From assembly GCF_036227105.1 (NCBI RefSeq), contig NZ_CP109434.1, positions 2,112,001 through 2,176,000 on the forward strand: a stretch of 64,000 nt of DNA, read 5' to 3'. The notes under the pieces were generated by a model. That model made no database searches. It was not told the origin of the DNA and saw only the letters and a list, made by a program, of their open reading frames with translations. The stretch comes from Amycolatopsis sp. NBC_01488 (lineage in GTDB: Bacteria; Actinomycetota; Actinomycetes; Mycobacteriales; Pseudonocardiaceae). The translations under genes and the position numbers were made by a program. This document shows, in pieces, positions 17,933 through 25,911 of this stretch (the first letter of the stretch is position 1; each line of letters begins with the position of its first letter).

Positions 17933-18069
17933 GTTTTCCCAGGGTTGTCCACAGACCGCATGGGATGTGGACAACCGCTGTGGATAACTCGCTTCGCGGC
18001 GGGTTTTGTCCCTGGTCGCCGACAGACTGGCCAAGGGGCCGCCCCCCCCCCCCCAGGGATGGGCGGGGG
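17933..18069 (-). repeat. Intergenic repeat, copy A (inverted relative to the copy at 54272-54400)
   Basis: Read on the minus strand, it begins 25 nt after the epoxide hydrolase stop with cccccgcccatccctgg, a G-run and ggccccttggccagtctgtc, then ggcga...gacaaaac, and ends with DnaA-box-like elements (gttgtccacat, gtctgtggacaac). The same order and nearly the same bases occur at 54272-54400 on the plus strand. A 13-base C run (18042-18054) interrupts copy A. Confidence 0.75.
17945..17987. promoter_or_regulatory. Cluster of three DnaA-box-like 9-mers
   Basis: TTGTCCACA at 17945-17953, TGTGGACAA at 17966-17974 (inverted) and TGTGGATAA at 17979-17987 (inverted). They match the actinobacterial DnaA box (TTGTCCACA / TTATCCACA). 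They lie within the intergenic repeat and are not near dnaA or dnaN, so they are more likely DnaA-titrating or regulatory sites than an origin. Confidence 0.6.
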
Positions 18070-18093
18070 AGTTTCCGGTTCCCGCCCCGGCCC

Positions 18094-19233
18094 TCAACGC
18101 AAGGCGCTGAAGAACGTCCGGATGTCGCCGATCAGCGCGTCCGGTTCCTCCAGGGCCGGGAAGTGGCCTCCGCGGGGGAACTCCGTCCAGTGGACGATCT
18201 TGTCCGTTCGCTCCGCCAGCGCCCGGATCGGCAGGCCGATGTCGTCCGGGAACACCGCCACGCCCGTCGGGACCGGGTTGGACGCCGGTGGCGCTCCCCA
18301 GCCTCCCGTCAGCGCCGCGTACAGCCGGGCCGATGAGTTGGCCGTTTCCGTGAACCAGTAGATCGACACGTCCGCCAGGAGGTCGTCGCGGTCGATCAGG
18401 TCCGTTGATGTGTTCGAGAACGACCGGAACTTCTCCGCGATCCACGCCAGCTGCCCCGCCGGGGAATCGTGCAGGCCGTACGCAAGCGTTTGCGGCTTCG
18501 TCGCCTGGATCATCGCGTAGCCCGTTCCGGACGCCGAGAACGCCTGCCCCTTCTCGAGCGATCGGCGGCCGAGTTCCTGGTCCGGCAGGCCGTCCAAGTC
18601 CGCTGGCGTCCGCACCACCGCCGACGCCAGCATCGTCACGTGGATCCCGAGCACCCGCGACGGGAACTGGACCGCCAGCTCACGCGAGATGATCGCGCCC
18701 CAGTCGCCGCCGTGGGCGCCGAACCGCTCGTACCCCAGGCGAGTCATCAGCGAAGCGAACGCCCGCGCGATCCGGTCCGGGCCCCAGTCCGTCGTCGGCG
18801 TCGGGCCCGAGAAGCCGTAGCCCGGGATCGACGGGACCACCACCGTCAACGCCGAAGCGGGGTCGCCGCCGTACGCGCGCGGGTCCGTCAGCGGCCCGAT
18901 GACGTCCAGGAACTCGACGATCGAGCCCGGCCAGCCGTGCGTCAGCAGCACCGGCGTCGCGGACGGCTCCGGGGAGACCACGTGCAGGAAGTGCACGTTC
19001 GTCCCGTCGATCGTCGTCGTGAACTGCGGGAAGCCGTTGATGCGCTCCTCCTGGGCCCGCCAGTCGAAGCCCGTCCGCCAGTATTCGGCCAGCTCACGCA
19101 CGTAGTCGACGGGCGCGCCGAGCCGCCAGCCGGCGTCGGCGGGCTGGTCGGGCCAGCGCGTGTTCGCCAGGCGCGCGCGGAGGTCGTCGAGGTCTGCTTG
19201 CGGTACGTCGATGTGGAACGGCGTGATCGTCAT
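18094..19233 (-). CDS. Epoxide hydrolase with EHN N-terminal domain (alpha/beta hydrolase)
   Basis: The 379-residue protein has an N-terminal EHN domain (FHIDVPQADLDDLRARLANT), an oxyanion motif THGWPGS, nucleophile Asp in HGGDWGA and a C-terminal charge-relay His in FPRGGHFPALE. The family opens epoxides to diols (juvenile-hormone epoxide hydrolase type). Natural substrate unknown. Monocistronic; it precedes the pse genes but is not overlapped with them. Confidence 0.85.
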   Translation of the reverse strand: MTITPFHIDVPQADLDDLRARLANTRWPDQPADAGWRLGAPVDYVRELAEYWRTGFDWRAQEERINGFPQFTTTIDGTNVHFLHVVSPEPSATPVLLTHGWPGSIVEFLDVIGPLTDPRAYGGDPASALTVVVPSIPGYGFSGPTPTTDWGPDRIARAFASLMTRLGYERFGAHGGDWGAIISRELAVQFPSRVLGIHVTMLASAVVRTPADLDGLPDQELGRRSLEKGQAFSASGTGYAMIQATKPQTLAYGLHDSPAGQLAWIAEKFRSFSNTSTDLIDRDDLLADVSIYWFTETANSSARLYAALTGGWGAPPASNPVPTGVAVFPDDIGLPIRALAERTDKIVHWTEFPRGGHFPALEEPDALIGDIRTFFSALR

Positions 19234-19249
19234 ACCCCGACGGTAGGAG

Positions 19250-20209
19250 CTATCGCGGACAGATCCGGTCCTCGAGGCGATCCAGTACCCGGTCGACCCC
19301 GCGGCCGTCCACTGTGGACGAAGCTGCGGCCGACAACGACTCCCGGAGCGCAGCGTCGGAGAGCAGCGAACGCAAGACCGCCGTCACCGAAGGCAGCCGA
19401 TCCGCCAGGGACTCCGCGGGGCCGAGCCCGGCCGCCAAGCCGAGGTCCAGCGCCGCCCGGTAACCCGGCCCCTGGTTGTCCACCAGCCGCACCGCCGCCG
19501 TCGGGACGCCGAGGCAGCACAGCTCGACGAACGTCATCCCGGCCGCGCTCACCGCGATGTCCGTCGTCGCGAACAGCTCCAGCAGCGCGGGACTCGGCGC
19601 CGCTACCCGGATCGACTGGCCCGGCCGCAACGCGGGCAACGCGGGTTCGCCGCGCACCAGGACGTCCGCAGCGAACGGCAGCTCCGTGTCGCGAAGCGCG
19701 CGAAGCAGCAACCCCACTGTGGGCGCCCACTGGTCACCGCCGCCCATAGCGACCGTGACGTGCGGCGGCGGCCCTGAAGGCGCTCGGCGCGTAGACCGCA
19801 CGACGTCGCGAAGCGGCGCGTACGCGATCCCCCGCAGCAAGACGTCCGAGCCGTCGTCAGGCCGGGCAGAAGGCGCGAAGCCCGAGTCGACGACGATGTC
19901 CGCGGGACGCCGCCCGTACACGTCGTCCTCGATCGACACCAGCAAAGCGCCCGCCGCGTTGACCTCTTCGCGCAGGTCACCGAGGCCGTAGTGGTCGACG
20001 ATCACCGCGTCGAACCCCGTCGCGTCGAAAGGAGCGCGCCCGACGCCCAGCTCGTCGAAACGCGAAGCGAGCCATTCCGCGTTGTCGACGCGACCCGAGA
20101 AGGCGACCGAAAAGCCCCGCGCCACCGCCCGCTCGGCGTAGGCGACCATCCGCGCGACGTGGCCGGCGCCGATCGACGCCGACGCGTCCGCGCGCAGCAG
20201 CAGCCTCAC
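19250..20209 (-). CDS. pseG: PseG: UDP-2,4-diacetamido-2,4,6-trideoxy-L-altropyranose hydrolase
   Basis: The 319-residue GT-B-fold hydrolase opens with the PseG signature RADASASIGAGHVARM. It has DHYGL, GGGDQWAPT and the nucleotide-site region AAGMTFVELCCLGVPTAAV. It removes UDP from the bacillosamine-like intermediate, the fourth step of CMP-pseudaminic acid synthesis. The start is GTG 20209, overlapping the pseF stop (GTGA), so the two are translationally coupled. The frame extends further upstream but that stretch is the shadow of pseF. Confidence 0.9.
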   Translation of the reverse strand: MRLLLRADASASIGAGHVARMVAYAERAVARGFSVAFSGRVDNAEWLASRFDELGVGRAPFDATGFDAVIVDHYGLGDLREEVNAAGALLVSIEDDVYGRRPADIVVDSGFAPSARPDDGSDVLLRGIAYAPLRDVVRSTRRAPSGPPPHVTVAMGGGDQWAPTVGLLLRALRDTELPFAADVLVRGEPALPALRPGQSIRVAAPSPALLELFATTDIAVSAAGMTFVELCCLGVPTAAVRLVDNQGPGYRAALDLGLAAGLGPAESLADRLPSVTAVLRSLLSDAALRESLSAAASSTVDGRGVDRVLDRLEDRICPR

Positions 20210-20952
20210 CGGCCGACTTTCTTCTGCTCGACGTGCGCGTTGAGCGCCACCAGTTCCGGCCGCGACCGCAGCAGCGCGACCACCGCCCGCCAGTCGCCGA
20301 CGTGGTCGCCCAGCTCGGCCACGAGCGCTTGCAGCAAAGACCAGTCCTCGGCGGTGTCGAGCGTCACGCGCAGGTCGTCGGCCGCCGGGCTCACCACGAC
20401 GCCGCTGCACGAATAGCGCAAAGGCTGCGAGTAGATACCCGAAGTGACGTGCTCGCGGTGCGCGCCGACAGCCGTGGATACCTGCTCAGCCAGCACGGCG
20501 GCCCGAACCAGCTCGGCGTCGAAGCCGCGGGGCAGCGTCCGGACGAGCGTCGTGCTCACGTAGTCCAGCGACGGCTGGGCCCGCCAGAGTGTCGCGAGCT
20601 GGCCGATCAGCGACGGGTCCAGCAGGGGGCAGTCGGCGGTGAGCCTGATCACGGCGTCGGCGGGGTGCTCGCGCAGCGCCACCGCGAACCGCTCGAGGAC
20701 GTCGTCGAGCGGACCCCGGACCACCGCGGCGCCGCAGCGAGCCGCCTCCGCCGCGACGTCGTCGTCCGAAGCGTCCGAAGACGTCGCGACCACGACCTGG
20801 TCGACGCCGGGTGCGGCCGCCGCGGCCCGGACGACCCAGCCCAGCACGCTGCGGCCGCCGAGCGGCCGCAGCACCTTGCCGGGGAGCCGGGTCGACGACG
20901 ACCGGGCTTGGATGACGGCGTTGACCACGGGCGCTGCACGCATGGGTGACAT
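20206..20952 (-). CDS. pseF: PseF-type CMP-pseudaminate cytidylyltransferase (SpsF-like)
   Basis: The 248-residue nucleotidyltransferase has the CMP-sugar synthetase motif QARSSSTRLPGKVL and TADCPLLDP. It activates pseudaminic acid with CTP, the last step before transfer. By sequence it is of the SpsF/COG1861 type, which fills the pseF slot in many pse clusters. Assignment to Pse rather than another nonulosonate follows from its neighbours. ATG 20952 or ATG 20943 may be the start. Divergent from pseB across about 40 bp. Confidence 0.82.
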   Translation of the reverse strand: MSPMRAAPVVNAVIQARSSSTRLPGKVLRPLGGRSVLGWVVRAAAAAPGVDQVVVATSSDASDDDVAAEAARCGAAVVRGPLDDVLERFAVALREHPADAVIRLTADCPLLDPSLIGQLATLWRAQPSLDYVSTTLVRTLPRGFDAELVRAAVLAEQVSTAVGAHREHVTSGIYSQPLRYSCSGVVVSPAADDLRVTLDTAEDWSLLQALVAELGDHVGDWRAVVALLRSRPELVALNAHVEQKKVGR

Positions 20953-20993
20953 GATGGCCGACGGCCACAGTCACCGAAACGCGGAGGTCAACG

Positions 20994-21977
20994 ATGTCCG
21001 AGCTGGATGGCTCCAGCATCCTGCTCACCGGCGGGACCGGTTCCTTCGGCAAGGCGTTCATCGCGCACGCGCTCGCCGAACTGAACCCGAGCCGGCTGGT
21101 CGTGCTCTCCCGCGACGAGCTGAAGCAGTACGAAACGCGCCAGCTGTTCGGCGACGACCCGCGCCTGCGCTGGTTCATCGGCGACATCCGCGACCGGCGC
21201 CGGCTCGAGCGCGCCATGCACGGCGTCGACTACGTCGTGCACGCCGCCGCGCTCAAGCAGGTCGACACCGGTGAGTACAACCCGTTCGAGTTCGTCCAGA
21301 CCAACGTCATGGGCTCGCAGAACGTGATCGAGGCGTCGATCGACACCGGCGTCAAGAAGGTCGTCGCGCTGTCGACCGACAAGGCGTCCAGCCCGATCAA
21401 CCTCTACGGCGCCACCAAGCTGTGCGCCGACCGGATGTTCATCAGCGGCAACCACTACGCCGCCGCGCACGTGACGCGCTTCTCCGTGGTCCGCTACGGC
21501 AACGTGATGGGCTCGCGCGGCAGCGTCATCCCGTTCTTCCGCAAGCTGGCCGAGCAGGGCGAGTCGCTGCCGATCACGCACAAGGACATGACCCGGTTCT
21601 GGATCACGCTCCCCCAGGCCGTGCGATTCGTCGTCGACTCGTTCGACCAGATGCACGGCGGCGAGCTGTACGTGCCGCGGATCCCGAGCATGCGGCTGGT
21701 CGACCTGGCCCAGGCGATCGCGCCGGGCAGCGAGATGCACGAGGTCGGCATCCGCCCGGGCGAGAAGCTGCACGAGGAGATGATCGCGCCGGACGACGCG
21801 CGCCGGACGGTCCAGCTCAAGGACCGCTACGTCGTCCAGCCGCACCTCGCAGGCTGGGGCTTCGAGCCGCCGGCGGACGGCACGCCGATGCCGGAGGGCT
21901 TCGCCTACCGTTCGGACACCAACGACCTGTGGCTGAACGGCGAGGAGCTGCGCGAACTGGTCGAGCAGCATGCCTGA
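20994..21977 (+). CDS. pseB: PseB: UDP-N-acetylglucosamine 4,6-dehydratase (inverting)
   Basis: The 327-residue SDR-extended enzyme has NAD-binding motif TGGTGSFGKAF and active-site YGATK. It also has STDKA, whose Asp-Lys pair is diagnostic of the 5-inverting dehydratases (PseB/FlaA1) rather than retaining ones. It converts UDP-GlcNAc to the 4-keto-6-deoxy-L-arabino sugar, the committed step to pseudaminic acid. It overlaps pseC by 8 nt. Confidence 0.93.
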   Translation: MSELDGSSILLTGGTGSFGKAFIAHALAELNPSRLVVLSRDELKQYETRQLFGDDPRLRWFIGDIRDRRRLERAMHGVDYVVHAAALKQVDTGEYNPFEFVQTNVMGSQNVIEASIDTGVKKVVALSTDKASSPINLYGATKLCADRMFISGNHYAAAHVTRFSVVRYGNVMGSRGSVIPFFRKLAEQGESLPITHKDMTRFWITLPQAVRFVVDSFDQMHGGELYVPRIPSMRLVDLAQAIAPGSEMHEVGIRPGEKLHEEMIAPDDARRTVQLKDRYVVQPHLAGWGFEPPADGTPMPEGFAYRSDTNDLWLNGEELRELVEQHA

Positions 21978-23103
21978 GCCGTTCCTCCCCTACGGCCGCC
22001 AGTCCATCAGCGAAGAGGACATCCAGGCCGTCGTCGACGTCCTGCGCGGCGACTGGCTGACCACCGGGCCCGCGGTCCAGCAGTTCGAGAACGACCTCGC
22101 GGCGCACACCGGCGGGACGCCCGCGGTGGCCGTCACGTCGGGCACCGCGGCGCTGCACGTCGCGTACGCGGCGGCCGGGCTCAAGCCGGGTGACGAGGTG
22201 GTCGCGTCGCCGATGACGTTCGTCGCGACCGCCGCGACCGCCGCGCTTCACGGCGCGAAGGTGGTCTTCGCCGACGTCGAACCGGACACCGGGAACCTTT
22301 CGGTCGAGGCGGCCCAAGCCGCGGTGACCGAGCGCACAAAGGTCGTCGCGGCCGTCGACTACGCCGGCCACCCGGCCGAACTGGACGCACTCGCCAGAAC
22401 CGCCCACGACGCGGGCGCGCTGCTGCTGGAGGACGCGGCGCACTCCGTCGGCGGGTCCTGGCAGGGCCGCCCGGTGGGCTCGATCGCCGACCTGACGACG
22501 TTTTCGTTCTTCCCGACGAAGAACCTCACGACGGCCGAAGGCGGCGCCGTCGTCACGCCGGACGCGGGCCTGCTCGACCGGGCGCGGAAGTTCCGCAACC
22601 ACGGCCTGGTCCGCGACCGCGCCGAGCAGCGCTACCCGGACGAAGGCGGCTGGCACCAGGAGGTCCACGAGTTCGGCCTGAACTACCGCCTGCCGGACGT
22701 CCTCTGCGCGCTCGGCAGCAGCCAGCTGACGCGGCTCGCGGAGTTCAAGAAGCGCCGCGCCGAGATCCACGCGCGGTACAACGCGGCGCTGGCGGACGTC
22801 GACGGCGTGGCGACGCCGCCGAGCCGCCCCGGCGCCGACCCGGCCTGGCACCTGTACCCGCTGCGGGTGCTGGAAGGCCGTCGCCGGGCGCTGTTCGACC
22901 ACCTGCGCGGCGCCGGCATTGGTGTCCAGGTCAACTACATCCCGGCCTACTGGCACCCGGTGTTCGAGGACCTCGGCTACCGGCGCGGCCTCTGCCCGAA
23001 CGCCGAGGCGTACTACGAGCAGGAGCTCTCGCTACCGCTGTTCCCGTCGCTGACGGACGCCGACGTCGACCGCGTCGTCGACGCCGTGCGCGCGTTCTTC
23101 TAG
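21970..23103 (+). CDS. pseC: PseC: UDP-4-amino-4,6-dideoxy-N-acetyl-L-altrosamine transaminase
   Basis: The 377-residue DegT/DnrJ-family PLP aminotransferase has the PLP lysine in FFPTKNLTTAEGG, preceded by the LLEDAAHSVGG strand. It aminates C4 of the PseB product with glutamate. It begins within pseB and ends convergently with pseI; the two stop codons share the bases CTAG at 23100-23103. Confidence 0.92.
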   Translation: MPEPFLPYGRQSISEEDIQAVVDVLRGDWLTTGPAVQQFENDLAAHTGGTPAVAVTSGTAALHVAYAAAGLKPGDEVVASPMTFVATAATAALHGAKVVFADVEPDTGNLSVEAAQAAVTERTKVVAAVDYAGHPAELDALARTAHDAGALLLEDAAHSVGGSWQGRPVGSIADLTTFSFFPTKNLTTAEGGAVVTPDAGLLDRARKFRNHGLVRDRAEQRYPDEGGWHQEVHEFGLNYRLPDVLCALGSSQLTRLAEFKKRRAEIHARYNAALADVDGVATPPSRPGADPAWHLYPLRVLEGRRRALFDHLRGAGIGVQVNYIPAYWHPVFEDLGYRRGLCPNAEAYYEQELSLPLFPSLTDADVDRVVDAVRAFF

Positions 23104-24155
23104 ATCAGATCCCAGGTCAGGGGCGTGCCCTTCGCGGCGTCGACGCGGAAGGTGCGCCCCACCACGGCCGTGATCTCGGCCGGGGCCAGCCCGCCGGCGG
23201 GCCGGATCGACCGAACGTTCGCCGGCGTCACCTCGTCCCCGGCCCGGACGTCCTCGACGACGTAGAGCGAGCGCCGGAAGCGCAGTCCCTCGGCCTCGCT
23301 GGGCCGCGGGCCGAGCACGGGCACGCCGAGCGCTTCCCAGGCCCGGCGCGTCTCGGTGACCAGGGCGGCCAGCTCGGCCGGCTCCAGGGAGAAGTCGGAG
23401 TCGACGCCGCCGTCACCGCGGGCGAGCGTCACGTGCTTCTCGATGGCCACCGCGCCGAGCGCGACGGCCGCGACCGGCGCGCCGATGCCCGGCGTGTGGT
23501 CGGACAGGCCGACGAGCGTGCCCGTCAGCCCGGCCAGCAGCGGCAACCCGCGCAGGTTGCTCTCACTCGGTGACGCCGGGTAGCTCGCCGTGCAGCCGAG
23601 CACGATCAGCTGGTCGTTGCCCGCGGCGCGTGCGGTGCGCACCGCGGCGTCGATCTCCGCGACGTTCGCCATACCGGTGGAGATGACCAGCGGCTTACCG
23701 GTCTTCGCGCACAGCTCGACCAGCGGCAGGTCGACGATCTCCGACGACGCGATCTTGTACGCCGGCGCGCCCAGGGACTCCAGCAGCTCGACCGCCGTCG
23801 GGTCGAACGGGCTGGAGAAGATTTCGAGGCCGTGCGAACGGGCGCGTTCGAAGAGCGGTTCGTGCCATTCCCACGGCGTGTGCGCCTTTTCGTACAGCTT
23901 GTAGAGGTTCTCACCACCCCACAGCTCGTGCGACGCACCGATCCGGAACGCCGGGGTGTCGACGTCGATGGTGATCGTGTCCGGCCGGTAGGTCTGCAGC
24001 TTGACCGCCTGCGCCCCGGTCTCCGCGATCGCGTCGACGATCTCCAGCGCCCGGCCGAGATCGCCGTTGTGGTTGCCCGACATCTCAGCGATGACGAACG
24101 GCGGCTGGTCGGGCGAGACGACGTGGGCGCCGATGCGCACCTCGCTGGTCGTCAT
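23100..24155 (-). CDS. pseI: PseI: pseudaminic acid synthase
   Basis: The 351-residue NeuB-family enzyme has an N-terminal TIM barrel (IAEMSGNHNGDL, VKLQTY, IFSSPFD, YKIASSEI, VISTGM, SDHTPG) and a C-terminal SAF/antifreeze-like domain (RSLYVVEDVRAGD, TPANVRSIRP). It condenses the PseG product with phosphoenolpyruvate to give pseudaminic acid. The start is ATG 24155, 4 nt after the pseH stop. The open frame upstream of that ATG is a shadow of pseH. Confidence 0.93.
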   Translation of the reverse strand: MTTSEVRIGAHVVSPDQPPFVIAEMSGNHNGDLGRALEIVDAIAETGAQAVKLQTYRPDTITIDVDTPAFRIGASHELWGGENLYKLYEKAHTPWEWHEPLFERARSHGLEIFSSPFDPTAVELLESLGAPAYKIASSEIVDLPLVELCAKTGKPLVISTGMANVAEIDAAVRTARAAGNDQLIVLGCTASYPASPSESNLRGLPLLAGLTGTLVGLSDHTPGIGAPVAAVALGAVAIEKHVTLARGDGGVDSDFSLEPAELAALVTETRRAWEALGVPVLGPRPSEAEGLRFRRSLYVVEDVRAGDEVTPANVRSIRPAGGLAPAEITAVVGRTFRVDAAKGTPLTWDLI

Positions 24156-24159
24156 CGGG

Positions 24160-24678
24160 CTATCGCTTCCTTCCGGTGCGGCGGTCGGCGGCCCGCAGCT
24201 CCGTCCAGACCACTTCGCGGGGCACGCCGTCGATCTCCCGAACATACCTGCGCGTCTCGGCGAAACCGAACCGCTTGTGCAGCAGGAGCACCTGGCGGTT
24301 GTCGGCCAGCGTCGCGCCGCCGACGACCCGGAGGCCGAGTTCGTCGAAGGAGTAGTCGACCGCCGCCTGCTCAAGCCGCAGCCAGGCGGCGAGCAGACTG
24401 CGGCCCAGACCCTCGTTGTCGAGGTAGAAGCCCCATTCGGCGCTGCCGGCAGCCCGGTCGATGTCACTGAACAGCACGACTCCGGCGGGGGTGCCCTCGT
24501 GGTGGTAGACCAGCACCCGCCGCGTCGGGTCGGCCCGCACCGCCGCGAACCACGCGCGGTGCTCGTCGGCGCCGATTTCATGGGTGGTGAAGCTCACCTG
24601 CCGGACCGACGGGTGGTTGCGCCACCGCCGAATCCGGTCGAGGTCGTCTTCGTCCGCCTCGCGCAGAACGGCCGTCAT
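24160..24678 (-). CDS. pseH: PseH: amino-sugar N-acetyltransferase (GNAT)
   Basis: The 172-residue GNAT protein begins LREADEDDLDRIRRWRNHPS, the typical PseH start, with a C-terminal acetyl-CoA region DNRQVLLLHKRFGF. It acetylates the 4-amino group of the PseC product using acetyl-CoA. It overlaps the upstream coiled-coil gene (ATGA) and precedes pseI by 4 nt, so the three are one transcription unit. Confidence 0.88.
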   Translation of the reverse strand: MTAVLREADEDDLDRIRRWRNHPSVRQVSFTTHEIGADEHRAWFAAVRADPTRRVLVYHHEGTPAGVVLFSDIDRAAGSAEWGFYLDNEGLGRSLLAAWLRLEQAAVDYSFDELGLRVVGGATLADNRQVLLLHKRFGFAETRRYVREIDGVPREVVWTELRAADRRTGRKR

Positions 24679-25109
24679 TCGCCTGCCGGCACGCTGATCT
24701 GGTCCTCGAGCCGGCGCAGCCGGTCCTCGTAGCGCGAGATGCCGGCGAGCCGGACGCGGATCTGGGCGTGCTGGCGCTGGATCTCCTCGATCAGCGTGCG
24801 GGCCTCGGCGATTTGCCGGCTGTCACTGTTGGGCACCAGCGACATCGACTCGCACAGCGTCTCCAGGCGGGCTTCCTGCGCGGCGACGTGCGGGATCAGG
24901 CGGTCGAGCTCGGCGCGGGTCCAGCGGAGGTCGCCGCGGGCCTGCTCGAGGCTGTGCTCGGCGTTGTCCAGCCGGCGCCGGTGGTCGGCGGTGGCGTGCT
25001 CGAGGTTGTTGACGCGGTCGGCGAGGCCGCGGGTGCGGTCGTCGACCCGGAAGTCGATCAGCTTGGCGATCCGGTCGACGAGTCCTCTGCCGAGTTTCTG
25101 CACTGCCAT
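24675..25109 (-). CDS. Coiled-coil protein of the pse operon
   Basis: The 144-residue protein is almost entirely helical with heptad-like spacing, highly charged (Arg/Glu/Asp rich) and without cysteine clusters, signal peptide or TM segment. It sits between the GT29-like gene and pseH, overlapping pseH by 4 nt. It might organise or tether the glycosyltransferase, or control chain length, as coiled-coil proteins do in some polysaccharide systems; that is inference. No family recognised. Confidence 0.6.
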   Translation of the reverse strand: MAVQKLGRGLVDRIAKLIDFRVDDRTRGLADRVNNLEHATADHRRRLDNAEHSLEQARGDLRWTRAELDRLIPHVAAQEARLETLCESMSLVPNSDSRQIAEARTLIEEIQRQHAQIRVRLAGISRYEDRLRRLEDQISVPAGE

Positions 25110-25140
25110 GGGTGGTCCTTAGGTGGGTGGGGACGCGCGT

Positions 25141-25797
25141 CTAGCGCAGGAGGGTGGTGTCACCGGTCTTGGTCCAGGAGTCCAGCAGCCGCCCCTCGGC
25201 GGCGATCTGGTGCTCCGGGCCGACGATGCAGGAGTCGCCCGCGGCGTGCTCCCACGACGTCTGGTCGGGGTTGTCGATGAACGAGAACCCGGTGAGCACG
25301 AGCTGGGCGGTCGGGAACGACGTCCGCGCGATCCAGGCGGCCAGCGTGCCGGTGGTCGACCACGTCGGCTCGTCGCGCGTCGGCAGGCCCAGCGCGTCCG
25401 ACAGCGGCAGCACCACCTCGCGGTTCGACACCGGGACCGCGCCGAGGTCGGCGGCCCACCAGCCCGGCACGTCCTCCGGCTCCCAGTGCATCCGGCCGGG
25501 CTCGACCAGCAGGTAGAGCCGCCTGCGGTAGTCCTGGAAGACGTACGGCGTCGCCCGGATCGCCCGGTTGAACACCACGACGTGCGTCCGGGAGCCGACG
25601 ACCTCCTCGCCCGGCTTGTCGACGACGAAGCCGTTGACGCGGATCACGAGGTCGCACGCGTCGATCGCCTTCGCCCGCTGGGGGTCGGGCGGGAGCGGCT
25701 GGTTTCCGACGACGGCCACCGAACGCGGGTCCGGCCGGTCGGCGTACGCCGCGAGCAGGTTGACCATCAAGCTCGCCGCGCCGAGAGCAGCAGTCAT
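25141..25797 (-). CDS. GT29-like (sialyltransferase-motif) putative pseudaminyltransferase
   Basis: The 218-residue protein was read for the eukaryotic-type sialylmotifs. An L-like motif is VAVVGNQPLP...IDACDLVIRVNGF (residues 27-56). An S-like motif is STTGTLAAWIA...LVLTGFSFID (147-175). The very-short motif H-x4-E is at His196-Glu201. These bind the CMP-sugar and supply the catalytic base in GT29 enzymes. First gene of the operon with the coiled-coil gene, pseH and pseI, it is well placed to use CMP-pseudaminic acid. No signal peptide; likely cytoplasmic or peripheral. ATG 25797 or GTG 25818 may be the start. Confidence 0.62.
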   Translation of the reverse strand: MTAALGAASLMVNLLAAYADRPDPRSVAVVGNQPLPPDPQRAKAIDACDLVIRVNGFVVDKPGEEVVGSRTHVVVFNRAIRATPYVFQDYRRRLYLLVEPGRMHWEPEDVPGWWAADLGAVPVSNREVVLPLSDALGLPTRDEPTWSTTGTLAAWIARTSFPTAQLVLTGFSFIDNPDQTSWEHAAGDSCIVGPEHQIAAEGRLLDSWTKTGDTTLLR

Positions 25798-25911
25798 AAG
25801 CGGAGAAAGTACCAGCACGCAGCGCCGGTCCCGCCGCCTAGCGGCCCCTGGGCTCTACCACACCGGCGGGGTGGGCCGGACGCCGCTCGTCCCATCGGTA
25901 CCCTCGTCCAC

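Noticed and set aside
17945..17987. DnaA-box cluster as a replication origin
   Set aside because: No dnaA, dnaN, gyrB, rpmH or parAB neighbours; only three boxes, and a related set recurs at 54382-54412, so a dispersed element is more likely.
20206..25797. Legionaminic or sialic acid pathway instead of pseudaminic acid
   Set aside because: The dehydratase has the inverting-type STDKA motif, PseG carries the RADAS...IGAGH signature, and the hydrolysing 2-epimerase of the sialic acid route is absent.
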